In this document: positions 17,483 through 24,898 of the stretch, piece after piece
Position numbering within the stretch: position 1 is the first letter of the stretch
Layout of the letters: each line of letters opens with the position of its first letter
Source: CAWUKT01 sp041565275
GTDB lineage: Bacteria; Bacteroidota; Bacteroidia; J057; JADKCL01
Reading direction: 5' to 3'
DNA: 41,343 bases
NCBI GenBank assembly: GCA_041565275.1
Contig: JBFGVE010000010.1
Coordinates: 1 to 41,343 of the forward strand
Program-made: the position numbers and the translations under genes
Notes under the pieces: generated by a model
What the model was told of the DNA's origin: nothing
The model's input: only the letters and a program-made list of their open reading frames with translations
The model's database searches: none

Positions 17483-17986
17483 ATGAGTGATAAAACACAG
17501 GAAATCAATCAATACCTCGATAAGTTCGACGATGTCGTCATCGGTACTCGCCAGCACGCTGGCGAGTTGACCATTGAAGTCAAAGCCGATTCCATCCACA
17601 ATGTGCTAAAGACCCTTAAAGAACTATTTGGTTTCACCTATTTGTCTGACTTGACTTCCGTAGATTATTATACCGATAGCTTGCGTTTTGGAGTCAGCTA
17701 TAACCTGATCAACATGGAAAAAGGCTCTCGTCTGAGGGTTACTTGTCGGGTTGAGGAAGAAAATCCAGAAGTTGATTCTGTCTCTGATATCTGGGCAGGA
17801 GCCAACTGGCTGGAGAGGGAGGCTTGGGACATGATGGGAATTCGCTTCAAGGGCCACCCTGATCATCGCCGTATCTTCATGCCCGAAGATTTTGAATACC
17901 ATCCTTTACGCAAGGAATTTCCCCTGATCGGAATTCCCGGAAGTATTGAAACTCCCCCACCTGCTCCTCCTAAAGAGTACCAGTAG
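17483..17986 (+). CDS. nuoC: NADH-quinone oxidoreductase subunit C
   Basis: Peripheral-arm 30-kDa subunit of complex I. 167 residues, the usual size of an unfused NuoC. Seen: FTYLSDLTSVDYY near residue 50, RVTCRVEEENPEVDSVSDIW near 90, and the family signature AGANWLEREAWDMMGIRFKGHPDHRRIF followed by HPLRKEFP (only parts quoted here matter: EREAWDMMGI and HPLRKEFP). The Pro-rich end is common. It sits between pyrE and an unknown secreted protein, with no nuoA, B or D next to it, so it is separated from the rest of the nuo genes. Confidence 0.95.
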   Translation: MSDKTQEINQYLDKFDDVVIGTRQHAGELTIEVKADSIHNVLKTLKELFGFTYLSDLTSVDYYTDSLRFGVSYNLINMEKGSRLRVTCRVEEENPEVDSVSDIWAGANWLEREAWDMMGIRFKGHPDHRRIFMPEDFEYHPLRKEFPLIGIPGSIETPPPAPPKEYQ

Positions 17987-17996
17987 CAAGCTAACT

Positions 17997-18149
17997 GGTT
18001 CCCCCTTGGATACACCCCGTTTTCTGGAATCAGTTCTGTGTGTAACATAAATCTTCTTTGGCAGTATAATTAGAAGATTGTTTAGACACCGACAGGTTAA
18101 AAGCCAAGACGGCGAAGCTAGGTGTATCCCTATCGCAACGGGAAAGCCC
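17997..18149 (+). ncRNA. Possible structured RNA between nuoC and the next gene
   Basis: Nested complementarity in a 206-bp gap. Outer arm GGTTCCC (17997-18003) can pair with GGGAA-(AG)-CC (18140-18148); inner arm GGATACACC (18008-18016) pairs perfectly with GGTGTATCC (18121-18129); within it AATCTTCT (18050-18057) pairs with AGAAGATT (18072-18079). The three helices are nested, as in a single multi-stem RNA. The CAGG/AAAGCC words loosely recall c-di-GMP riboswitches, but the arrangement does not fit and I do not make that call. No known class is recognised. It ends 44 bp before the next ATG, so it could be a leader or a nuoC 3' element. Confidence 0.4.
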
Positions 18150-18192
18150 ATCGCTTAGGAATATTAGAAGTCTGACTCATTACCAGCCACAC

Positions 18193-18912
18193 ATGACTTT
18201 CATCATGCAAATTATATGGAGTAAGGTTGAAATCCTCCTACCTCGGTTTTCTTATCTGTTAATCGGCTTTCTGATGATCAGTACTACTGAAGCCAGTGTG
18301 TCTCAAACGGTCTCTGGCTTGGAGAGAATAATCTTGGTAGACCTGAACGTAAAGTCACCTGAAGATGCCCCAAAGGCTTACAGTGTCCAATTTGACCGTA
18401 AAAAAATTAAACTCGAAGTTCCCTACGATAGCGAGTTCTTCACGCTTGAAGATTATTCCTTAGCAGAAGATCCCTTGGAAGGTCCCGATTGTTTTTTCCC
18501 ACAGTTGAAAATGATCTTTCGCACTGAAACCTATGTGTTCAGCCTATACTGCACCAGTGTGATCAGGTATAGAAACCAATCTCCTTTTGTTCCATCTGGT
18601 AAAAGAATACATAGTGAAATCAAAGTGACCAAGTCTGTATTATCCTTATTACAGGAAACACACAGGGAATATTTTGGCGATACTTTTGACCCGGTAGTGG
18701 CCAATAGGTTTGTAAAAAGAGAGAAACTCAAAGAAATTGATAACACGGTTGACGATTCCCCTCTTCTGAATGAAGCAGATGAAGATACGGTAGAAGACCA
18801 GAGGCTTGAAATAGATGCTTCTGATAAAGAGGGCTGGTTTGACAATCACTCTGATCCAGGACTTGAATCGGATGATAATGATGATTTGGACCTTGATGGA
18901 GATATTGAATGA
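18193..18912 (+). CDS. Hypothetical secreted protein with acidic tail
   Basis: 239 residues, family not recognised. Seen: an N-terminal hydrophobic segment (SYLLIGFLMISTTEAS, about residues 19-34) that looks like a signal peptide after a longer, positively charged start; a folded-looking part at about 40-165 with two Cys (DCFFPQ and LYCTS) that could form a disulphide; and a very acidic C-terminal 65 residues ending ESDDNDDLDLDGDIE. An alternative start at codon 5 (MQIIWSK, 18205) would give a more usual signal peptide length. A possible structured RNA lies just upstream. Localisation to the periplasm or surface is inferred; no function is proposed. Confidence 0.75.
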   Translation: MTFIMQIIWSKVEILLPRFSYLLIGFLMISTTEASVSQTVSGLERIILVDLNVKSPEDAPKAYSVQFDRKKIKLEVPYDSEFFTLEDYSLAEDPLEGPDCFFPQLKMIFRTETYVFSLYCTSVIRYRNQSPFVPSGKRIHSEIKVTKSVLSLLQETHREYFGDTFDPVVANRFVKREKLKEIDNTVDDSPLLNEADEDTVEDQRLEIDASDKEGWFDNHSDPGLESDDNDDLDLDGDIE

Positions 18913-18983
18913 GTTTTTGATAAAGGACTTGGATACTCCATTTAAATCTTGCCACCTTCCCTTCAGGAGTTTAAATTTGATCA

Positions 18984-20324
18984 ATGCCTGAAGTGAACAG
19001 AAATATTGAAAAGATCAAGCATATTCTGGCCCATTCCATTGAGCAAGCAAAACCTTACCTCAAAAAACTCCATGCCTCAGACCTCGCACTGTTATTAGCA
19101 GATCTTAGCCCTGATGCCCGCAGGGTCATCATTCAGATGTTGCCAGTTGTCCAGGCTTCTGAAGTACTGAGTGAGATGGACGAAGAGACGAACCCGGAAG
19201 AACTTCTTCTAGCCATCTCAACCCGTCGTGCCGTAGAGATTGTCGAGGAGCTTGACCCTGATGATGCTGCTGACCTCCTCGCTCAACTGGAACCAGAAGA
19301 TCTGCGGGTAATCATGGACAGGCTTTCCTTGGAGAACAAGACCGCGATCTCCAATCTAATGACCTATCCTGAAGATTCAGCAGGCGGAATCATGAATCCG
19401 GAGGTGATCAAGATCCCTTATGAATTCAATAAACGTCAGGCGATTGAAATGGTCATCGAAGCTTCAGAGGAAATGGAAGACTTCTATGCCATTTACATAG
19501 TAGACAAATCCAACAGGGTTCAAGGTGTTATCTCTTTGAAATCACTCATCAAGGCACGTCCATGGGTTTCGGTGAGTGAATTGATGGAACCAGATCTTGT
19601 TACCATCAATGTCAATGCAGACCAGGAAGAGGCGGCCCGTAAAATTCAACAATATAATCTCCCAGCTCTTCCTGTTGTTGATGATGAAATGCGCTTGCTG
19701 GGAAGAATCACCTTTGACGATGTCATGGACGTCCTTGAGGAAGAGAGCACTGAGGATATCCTGAAAATGGCAGGTGTATCTGAAGAAGAAGAACTGCGCG
19801 GTAACTGGATCAATTCGGTGAGGAGTCGTCTTCCTTGGCTGCTGATCAATCTGGTGACCGCATCCCTGGCAGGCTTTGTCATCTCTCGCTTTTCCAACAC
19901 CCTAGACCAATTGGTTATCATTGCTTCATTTATGCCTGTTGTGGCAGGTGTCGCTGGAAATGGAGCAACTCAGACACTGGCGGTTACAATTAGAAGAATT
20001 GCTACCGATGGTGTTTTAAGCAAGCAATATATATCAGTTATCCGCAAAGAACTGATCGTGGGTTTTGTAAATGGGATGGTGCTGGGAACAACCGTAGGCT
20101 TGATCGCATGGGGTATCAATGCCAACCCTAAGCTGGGTTTAGTTGTATTTATGGCTTTGGTAGGAAATCTTCTCATTGCTGCTTTTGCTGGGTCGGCCAT
20201 CCCACTCCTTCTGCAAAGACTGGACGTTGATCCTGCAGTTGCATCATCAATCCTAATGACTGCATTCACAGATATTCTGGGTTATACCCTATTGCTTGGA
20301 TTGGGTTCTGTTATCCTTTTGTAA
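18984..20324 (+). CDS. mgtE: Magnesium transporter MgtE
   Basis: Mg2+-gated Mg2+ channel of the inner membrane. 446 residues, the family length. Domains: N-terminal superhelical domain (about 1-130, with LSPDARRVIIQML and LDPDDAADLLAQLEPED), a CBS pair (about 135-255, with GGIMNPEV and LPALPVVDDEMRLLGRIT), a connecting helix, and five membrane helices from about 285. The pore motif FMPVVAGVAGNGATQT and the last-helix Asp in TAFTDILGY are present. Acidic residues in the N and CBS domains are the known Mg2+ sensor, so regulation is probably by the protein itself. The start MPEVNRN is the first ATG. The next small gene begins 10 bp after the stop. Confidence 0.96.
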   Translation: MPEVNRNIEKIKHILAHSIEQAKPYLKKLHASDLALLLADLSPDARRVIIQMLPVVQASEVLSEMDEETNPEELLLAISTRRAVEIVEELDPDDAADLLAQLEPEDLRVIMDRLSLENKTAISNLMTYPEDSAGGIMNPEVIKIPYEFNKRQAIEMVIEASEEMEDFYAIYIVDKSNRVQGVISLKSLIKARPWVSVSELMEPDLVTINVNADQEEAARKIQQYNLPALPVVDDEMRLLGRITFDDVMDVLEEESTEDILKMAGVSEEEELRGNWINSVRSRLPWLLINLVTASLAGFVISRFSNTLDQLVIIASFMPVVAGVAGNGATQTLAVTIRRIATDGVLSKQYISVIRKELIVGFVNGMVLGTTVGLIAWGINANPKLGLVVFMALVGNLLIAAFAGSAIPLLLQRLDVDPAVASSILMTAFTDILGYTLLLGLGSVILL

Positions 20325-20334
20325 AAACTCATCT

Positions 20335-20580
20335 ATGAAAAACCCCTTCTTTTTTCTAATTCCTGTATTATCTATCAGCTTGGGTGGTTACTCTCTCTTT
20401 TTTTATAGCAACGGAGACCCAATCCAAGCAGTTGAGACAAAAAGTGTAGGCTTCAATGGCCCAGACAATAGCCTAACCATCAGGGACGAGCCCAGTTCCG
20501 GTGAGTTCGAGCAGGAGCGACGAATCAATGAAAGGACTCACCCCGAGGAATTTTTGGATGCCAAAGACCAAGTGGACTAA
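20335..20580 (+). CDS. Small exported hypothetical protein
   Basis: 81 residues from the ATG at 20335, 10 bp after mgtE; an in-frame ATG at 20296 lies inside mgtE and is unlikely. Seen: a hydrophobic signal or anchor (MKNPFFFLIPVLSISLGGYS) followed by about 60 polar, charge-rich residues (EFEQERRINERTHPEEFL). It could be a secreted or single-pass membrane-anchored small protein. It overlaps the next gene by 23 bp. Translational coupling with mgtE is plausible, but no role can be stated. Confidence 0.6.
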   Translation: MKNPFFFLIPVLSISLGGYSLFFYSNGDPIQAVETKSVGFNGPDNSLTIRDEPSSGEFEQERRINERTHPEEFLDAKDQVD

Positions 20581-20893
20581 GATCCCCAACAGAGAGTTAA
20601 TTTACCGTTTATTAGATATAATCGTGAAGCCCAGCAAAACACTGCACAGCAAGCTCGAAAATCTATTCTTCGCTCTCCGATACAAAATCAGGTATGAGCG
20701 TGGGAACTTTCGCAGCGGCCATTGCTTACTGGAGGAGCAAAACGTAATTGTGATTAACAAGTTCTATTCCTTGGAGAGTAAGATAAATGCCTTGGTAGAA
20801 ATACTACTTCAAATACAGCCAGACACTTCCCTTCTAAACGCTTCTCAGAAAAAATTCCTTCAGCAACTCAATCAAACGGAAATACAGTTTTGA
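20558..20893 (+). CDS. Conserved hypothetical protein, Bacteroidota type
   Basis: About 111 residues; starts at 20501 and 20528 are also open, but they extend further into the previous gene. The core FALRYKIRYERGNFRSGHCLLEEQNVIVINKFYSLES recalls a small conserved Bacteroidota protein with the pattern RYExGNFxxGxCxLE...VIVINK (parts quoted separately: RYERGNFRSGHCLLEE, VIVINKFYSLES). The product is soluble, without catalytic motif known to me. Its stop TGA overlaps the TTG start of the next gene, so the two are translationally coupled, suggesting a joint unit with the MBL hydrolase. Confidence 0.7.
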   Translation: MPKTKWTKIPNRELIYRLLDIIVKPSKTLHSKLENLFFALRYKIRYERGNFRSGHCLLEEQNVIVINKFYSLESKINALVEILLQIQPDTSLLNASQKKFLQQLNQTEIQF

Positions 20894-21654
20894 AGTTTAC
20901 TTTTCTGGGCACAGGCACATCTCAAGGGATCCCAGTCATTGCTTGTAACTGTCCGGTATGTACCTCTTCTGACCCTCGTGACAACCGGACCCGAACCTCC
21001 GGGATGATCGAAATGAACAATCAATTTGTAGTTATTGATACTGGTCCGGACTTCAGAGCGCAAATGTTACGAGAACAGGTCAAGCGTTTGGATGGTGTAG
21101 TATTCACTCATCCGCACAAAGACCACATTGCCGGAATGGACGATATACGTTCCTTCAATTTCCGCCAACAGAAAGACATGGATATCTATGTCAACGAAAT
21201 TACACTTGAAGCACTGAAGCGAGAATTCTACTACATTTTCGAAGAAATTAAATATCCCGGTGTTCCTTCCGTTTCGATCCACAAAATCGATGAATTGGTT
21301 CCTTTTAAGGTGGCTGGTATGGAGTGGCTTCCTATCCCGGTTTCTCACTATAGAATGCCCGTCCTTGGATTCCGGGAGGGAGGCTTTGCCTACATTACCG
21401 ATGCCAATCACATCCCGGACCGCTCATTGGAGCAGTTAAAAGGTTTGAAAGTATTGGTGCTCAATGCCCTCCGAATGAAAAAGCATTTATCTCACTTCAC
21501 TCTGGAAGAAGCTATCGAGATCGTAAATCTCCTACAACCTGAAAAGGCCTATTTTACTCACTTGAGCCACCTGATGGGCCGCCACGAGGATGTAAGCAAA
21601 CTACTCCCACCCGGCATTGAAATTGCATACGACGGACTATCAGTAGAAATTTAG
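20890..21654 (+). CDS. MBL-fold metallo-hydrolase (PhnP-like)
   Basis: 254 residues. Metallo-beta-lactamase-fold enzyme, probably a phosphodiesterase acting on a small molecule or nucleic acid; the group is related to PhnP and RNase Z. Seen: the family N-terminus FLGTGTSQGIPVIACNCPVC with Cys residues for a structural zinc site, DTGPDFR, the metal motif THPHKDHIAGMDDIR near residue 75 (HxHxDH), the third-ligand region PVSHYRMPVLGFR, YITDANHI, and HLSHLMGRH near the end. The start is TTG at 20890, supported by homology from the second codon on and by overlap with the previous stop. It converges with rnd, with only 2 bp between the stops. Confidence 0.92.
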   Translation: MKFTFLGTGTSQGIPVIACNCPVCTSSDPRDNRTRTSGMIEMNNQFVVIDTGPDFRAQMLREQVKRLDGVVFTHPHKDHIAGMDDIRSFNFRQQKDMDIYVNEITLEALKREFYYIFEEIKYPGVPSVSIHKIDELVPFKVAGMEWLPIPVSHYRMPVLGFREGGFAYITDANHIPDRSLEQLKGLKVLVLNALRMKKHLSHFTLEEAIEIVNLLQPEKAYFTHLSHLMGRHEDVSKLLPPGIEIAYDGLSVEI

Positions 21655-21656
21655 CA

Positions 21657-22814
21657 CTAGTCGGTCAAGAGGCTAAGATCGAGCTTGAGTTCTGCTGCCG
21701 TTTCTATTACAATGATCTTTTGCCAGTTTTTGAAATCGTCCAGAGTTGCTTCTCCATAGGCTATTTTCTTCAGGTTCTTCATGCTCATGATCATTGGATA
21801 AACATCATAAACTTCCTTGATCTGGTCTCGAATCGCTTCCAGTACTTTAGTGCGTTGGTCAACCTTCTGGAAAAAAGCTTTTTTAGAACGCCTCTCCTGG
21901 CTCTTCTTATAGCTCCTGGCAACTTGCTCGGGCTCTGAATCCAATGCTTTAATGACCGCGTGGTAAAATAATTTCGCATACCTTTTTACCCTGGGGCTGA
22001 CGCCTTTGAGTTCGGTCCAGCCTTTTATGTTCTTAGGAGGCAGACCTGCCAATTCCACCAGTTTTGCGTTGGGAATGATGTAATAGGCTGGTTTATCATG
22101 ATCGCGGGCGATCTGATCACGAAGTTCATATAAATGTTTTAGAACATGTGCTTGCTGGTAGTTTAATTGGTTTGCACGCTGTATCTTCAAATGAGGCCTA
22201 TCCTTTTTTCGGTAACGGATATGCTCTAGCGCTTTGCATTCTTCTTGGTGCCAGGTGAATCGTCCCCGTTGTCTCAACTCATTAGACAATCGTTCTTGCA
22301 GATTGTGCAGAAAGGCGACGTCCATCGCTGCATATTTCAGCATTTTTTCCTTGAGAGGGCGCTTATTCCAATCTAAAACCCGGACCTTCATATTTTTTTG
22401 TACACCAAAATGATGGTCGAGCATACCCGACAGAGAAGTACTGTCATATCCAAGAAGTTGTCCAGCCTTTTCGGTATCAAAAATATTGGCGGGCCTCCGA
22501 CCAAATAAGTGGTCGAGCAATACAATATCGCTTTGAGGACCGTGAGAGATTATATTGATATCTGGATCCTCCAAAATATCCAAGAAGGGACTGAGATCGC
22601 CAATTGTCAGAGGGTCCAGGAGAAATATATTCTCACCATCACTGACCTGAATGAGACAAAGGTGAAGACCATAACGGTGTAGATTCCACTCTCCTTCAAA
22701 ATCTACTGCCAGGGTAGAAAAACCTTGAAAATAGTCACAAAGCTCTTCGAATTCAGACGGATCTTCTACTAACCGGAAAGATTCTGTATCAATTGTCAAT
22801 GCTTTTGTATTCAA
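21657..22814 (-). CDS. rnd: Ribonuclease D
   Basis: 3'-5' exoribonuclease for tRNA and other stable RNA maturation. 385 residues. Domains: DEDD exonuclease (about 15-200) with AVDFEGEWN for the first Asp-x-Glu pair, SHGPQSDIVLLDHLFG for the second Asp, and YAAMDVAFLHNL for the Tyr-Asp of the DEDDy class; then an HRDC domain (about 210-300, LYELRDQIARDHDKPAYYII and KLVELAGLPP). The remaining basic, Ser/Arg-rich helical tail fits the family. Start MNTKALTIDTE is the only ATG before homology. Nothing in the context indicates special regulation. Confidence 0.93.
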   Translation of the reverse strand: MNTKALTIDTESFRLVEDPSEFEELCDYFQGFSTLAVDFEGEWNLHRYGLHLCLIQVSDGENIFLLDPLTIGDLSPFLDILEDPDINIISHGPQSDIVLLDHLFGRRPANIFDTEKAGQLLGYDSTSLSGMLDHHFGVQKNMKVRVLDWNKRPLKEKMLKYAAMDVAFLHNLQERLSNELRQRGRFTWHQEECKALEHIRYRKKDRPHLKIQRANQLNYQQAHVLKHLYELRDQIARDHDKPAYYIIPNAKLVELAGLPPKNIKGWTELKGVSPRVKRYAKLFYHAVIKALDSEPEQVARSYKKSQERRSKKAFFQKVDQRTKVLEAIRDQIKEVYDVYPMIMSMKNLKKIAYGEATLDDFKNWQKIIVIETAAELKLDLSLLTD

Positions 22815-22925
22815 AGTCTAGGTCAGTTGTGCGCGAACAAACCTGGTGGAGGCAGAATCGCAAGGCTCAATTCTCAATATACGAGATTATGCAAAAGCGG
22901 GGATAGAATTGGTAATACCGCGCCA

Positions 22926-24104
22926 TTACTCTTTCAGTAAGTTCCTGGCGATCACCAGTTGCTGAATTTCGCTGGTACCTTCGCCGATGGTACAAAGTTT
23001 GGAGTCGCGGTAGAACTTCTCTACACCAAATTCCTTGATATAACCATAGCCCCCGTGAATCTGAACTGCCTCATTGGCAATGGCAACACATGCTTCAGAA
23101 GCGTAGTACTTGGCCATCGCTGAGATCTGGGTCATCGGCTTTCCTGCATCTTTTAGTGAAGCAGCCTTGAAGGTCATCAATTCAGAAGCTTCGATCTTGG
23201 TGATCATATTAGCGAGTTTAAAGCTGATGGCCTGAAAATTTGCAATGGGTTGATCAAATTGATAGCGTTCCTTGGCATACTTCAACGAAGCTTCATATGC
23301 ACCGCGAGAAACTCCAATGGAGAGAGAGGCAATAGAGATACGACCACCGTCCAGAACTTGCATGGACTGGTGAAACCCAGTTCCAACTTTCCCGATGCGC
23401 TGTTCATCAGAAACACGAACATCTTCCAGGATTAACTCGGCAGTTTCCGAAGCCCGCATCCCAAGCTTGTCCTCTTTTCGTCCACCTCGAAATCCAGGGG
23501 TTCCTTTTTCAATGATAAAGGCAGTTGAGTTGCTGCTAGTCCTTGGCTCTCCTGTGCGGGTCACGACCACCGCAACATCTCCGGAAATGCCATGAGTAAT
23601 GAAATTTTTAGAGCCATTTATAACCCAACCTTCACCGTCACGTACTGCTACCGTCTTCATATTGCTAGCATCAGATCCTGTATTTGGCTCGGTCAGACCC
23701 CAGGCACCGATCCACTCACCAGTCGCCAATTTTGGCAGATACTTGCGCTTTTGTTCTTCACTGCCGTGGTAATAGATATGCCCAGTGCACAAAGAATTGT
23801 GTGCCGCCACAGAAAGGGCAATGGAAGGGTCTATTTTACCCAATTCAATGACGGCAGTTGCGTACTCAGCATAACCAAAACCAGACCCACCGTACTCAAT
23901 AGGAATAAAAATCCCCAGCAGACCCAGCTCTCCGAGTTCTTTCATGATCTCAATGGGGAATTCCTGGGATTCGTCGTACTTTCGGATAAAGGGCTTGATC
24001 TTTTCCTCTCCATACTTACGGATCATATCCGTGATCATGAGTTGGTTTTCATTCAAGGAAAGAACGATGTTACTCGCCTGAGTTGTGGATGTTTCTACTG
24101 CCAT
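22926..24104 (-). CDS. Acyl-CoA dehydrogenase
   Basis: FAD enzyme of fatty or branched-chain acyl-CoA oxidation; passes electrons to ETF. 392 residues, the usual length. Seen: N-terminal helical domain, WGLTEPNTGSDASNMKT near residue 135 (FAD/substrate contact), KNFITHG, DKLGMRASETAELI, and the C-terminal YRDSKLCTIGEGTSEIQQL with the catalytic Glu in GEGTSEIQ. The chain-length preference cannot be read from sequence; IGEGTSEIQ forms occur in short- and branched-chain members. apt lies upstream on the same strand, 86 bp away. An acyl-CoA ligase occurs about 5 kb away but is not in an operon with it. Confidence 0.94.
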   Translation of the reverse strand: MAVETSTTQASNIVLSLNENQLMITDMIRKYGEEKIKPFIRKYDESQEFPIEIMKELGELGLLGIFIPIEYGGSGFGYAEYATAVIELGKIDPSIALSVAAHNSLCTGHIYYHGSEEQKRKYLPKLATGEWIGAWGLTEPNTGSDASNMKTVAVRDGEGWVINGSKNFITHGISGDVAVVVTRTGEPRTSSNSTAFIIEKGTPGFRGGRKEDKLGMRASETAELILEDVRVSDEQRIGKVGTGFHQSMQVLDGGRISIASLSIGVSRGAYEASLKYAKERYQFDQPIANFQAISFKLANMITKIEASELMTFKAASLKDAGKPMTQISAMAKYYASEACVAIANEAVQIHGGYGYIKEFGVEKFYRDSKLCTIGEGTSEIQQLVIARNLLKE

Positions 24105-24190
24105 TGTTCAGATTAATCGATTCAACGAGAATCAAAAGTAACCTTAAATGGGAAATAAGGAAACCCCTATTGGATTTATATTTCCCTGGG

Positions 24191-24721
24191 TCAATAGTGG
24201 ACGATAGAATGTGAATTCCCAGAGAAGTCCATGAGAGTGTTCCGTCCATTGAGGAAATCCAATTCGATCAAAAAGCTGAATCCGGCAACCTCTGCTCCTA
24301 TTTGCTGAACCAAGCGCGCTGCTGCTACGGCTGTTCCTCCCGTGGCAAGCAAGTCGTCATGGATCAAGACCCGGTCTCCATACTGGATCGCTCCCATAAC
24401 CATCTCTATGGTCGCTGCTCCGTACTCCAGTTCAAAAGAAATACTGGTTGTCTTGGGAGGAAGCTTACCTGCTTTCCGTACCAAAACAAAACCGGCATCT
24501 AATTCAGCTGCAATCTGAGGGCCGAACAGGAATCCGCGGCTCTCAATGCCAATTACCTTTGTCACGTGGCTGTCACGCCAAGGGCTAGTCAACTCCTGGA
24601 CTACCCTTTTCGAAAGGGAAGGCTTGAGCAATATCGGAGTAATATCCTTAAAATTTACTCCCGGCTTCGGAAAATCCTGTACTTCCCGAATGTTATCTTT
24701 TAGTGTGGCTTCCAGACTCAT
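24191..24721 (-). CDS. apt: Adenine phosphoribosyltransferase
   Basis: Purine salvage enzyme making AMP from adenine and PRPP. 176 residues, the usual length. Seen: IREVQDFPKPGVNFKDITPIL at the N-terminus (hood/substrate loop; key part FPKPGVNFKDITP), GIESRGFLFGPQIA near residue 60, RKAGKLPPKT (flexible loop), and the PRPP motif VLIHDDLLATGGTA near 118. The start MSLEATLKDN is preceded by no other good ATG. It is the first gene of a possible unit with the acyl-CoA dehydrogenase. Confidence 0.96.
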   Translation of the reverse strand: MSLEATLKDNIREVQDFPKPGVNFKDITPILLKPSLSKRVVQELTSPWRDSHVTKVIGIESRGFLFGPQIAAELDAGFVLVRKAGKLPPKTTSISFELEYGAATIEMVMGAIQYGDRVLIHDDLLATGGTAVAAARLVQQIGAEVAGFSFLIELDFLNGRNTLMDFSGNSHSIVHY

Positions 24722-24864
24722 CCTAAACTGTTTCAGATATCAGCTGTAGTAATCTTATCCCGGGGTGAAATTGCAAAAAAATCCCAGACTGCACCAACAA
24801 GCCCGGATAATTCATCCAGGGATATGATGATTGAGATCCACTAGAATACTTTTAATGCTTATCT

Positions 24865-24872
24865 TAACTTCG
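24865..24872 (+). promoter_or_regulatory. Possible Bacteroidota -7 box
   Basis: TAACTTCG, one mismatch from TAnnTTTG, 26 bp before the ATG of the secreted protein at 24899. No convincing -33 element is visible. It is identical to the octamer before pyrE. Confidence 0.3.
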
Positions 24873-24898
24873 GTCTTTGACTGAATAATAGAACGTCC

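Noticed and set aside
18091..18160. c-di-GMP-I riboswitch
   Set aside because: Words such as CAGG and AAAGCC are present, but spacing and the receptor/tetraloop elements do not fit the consensus.
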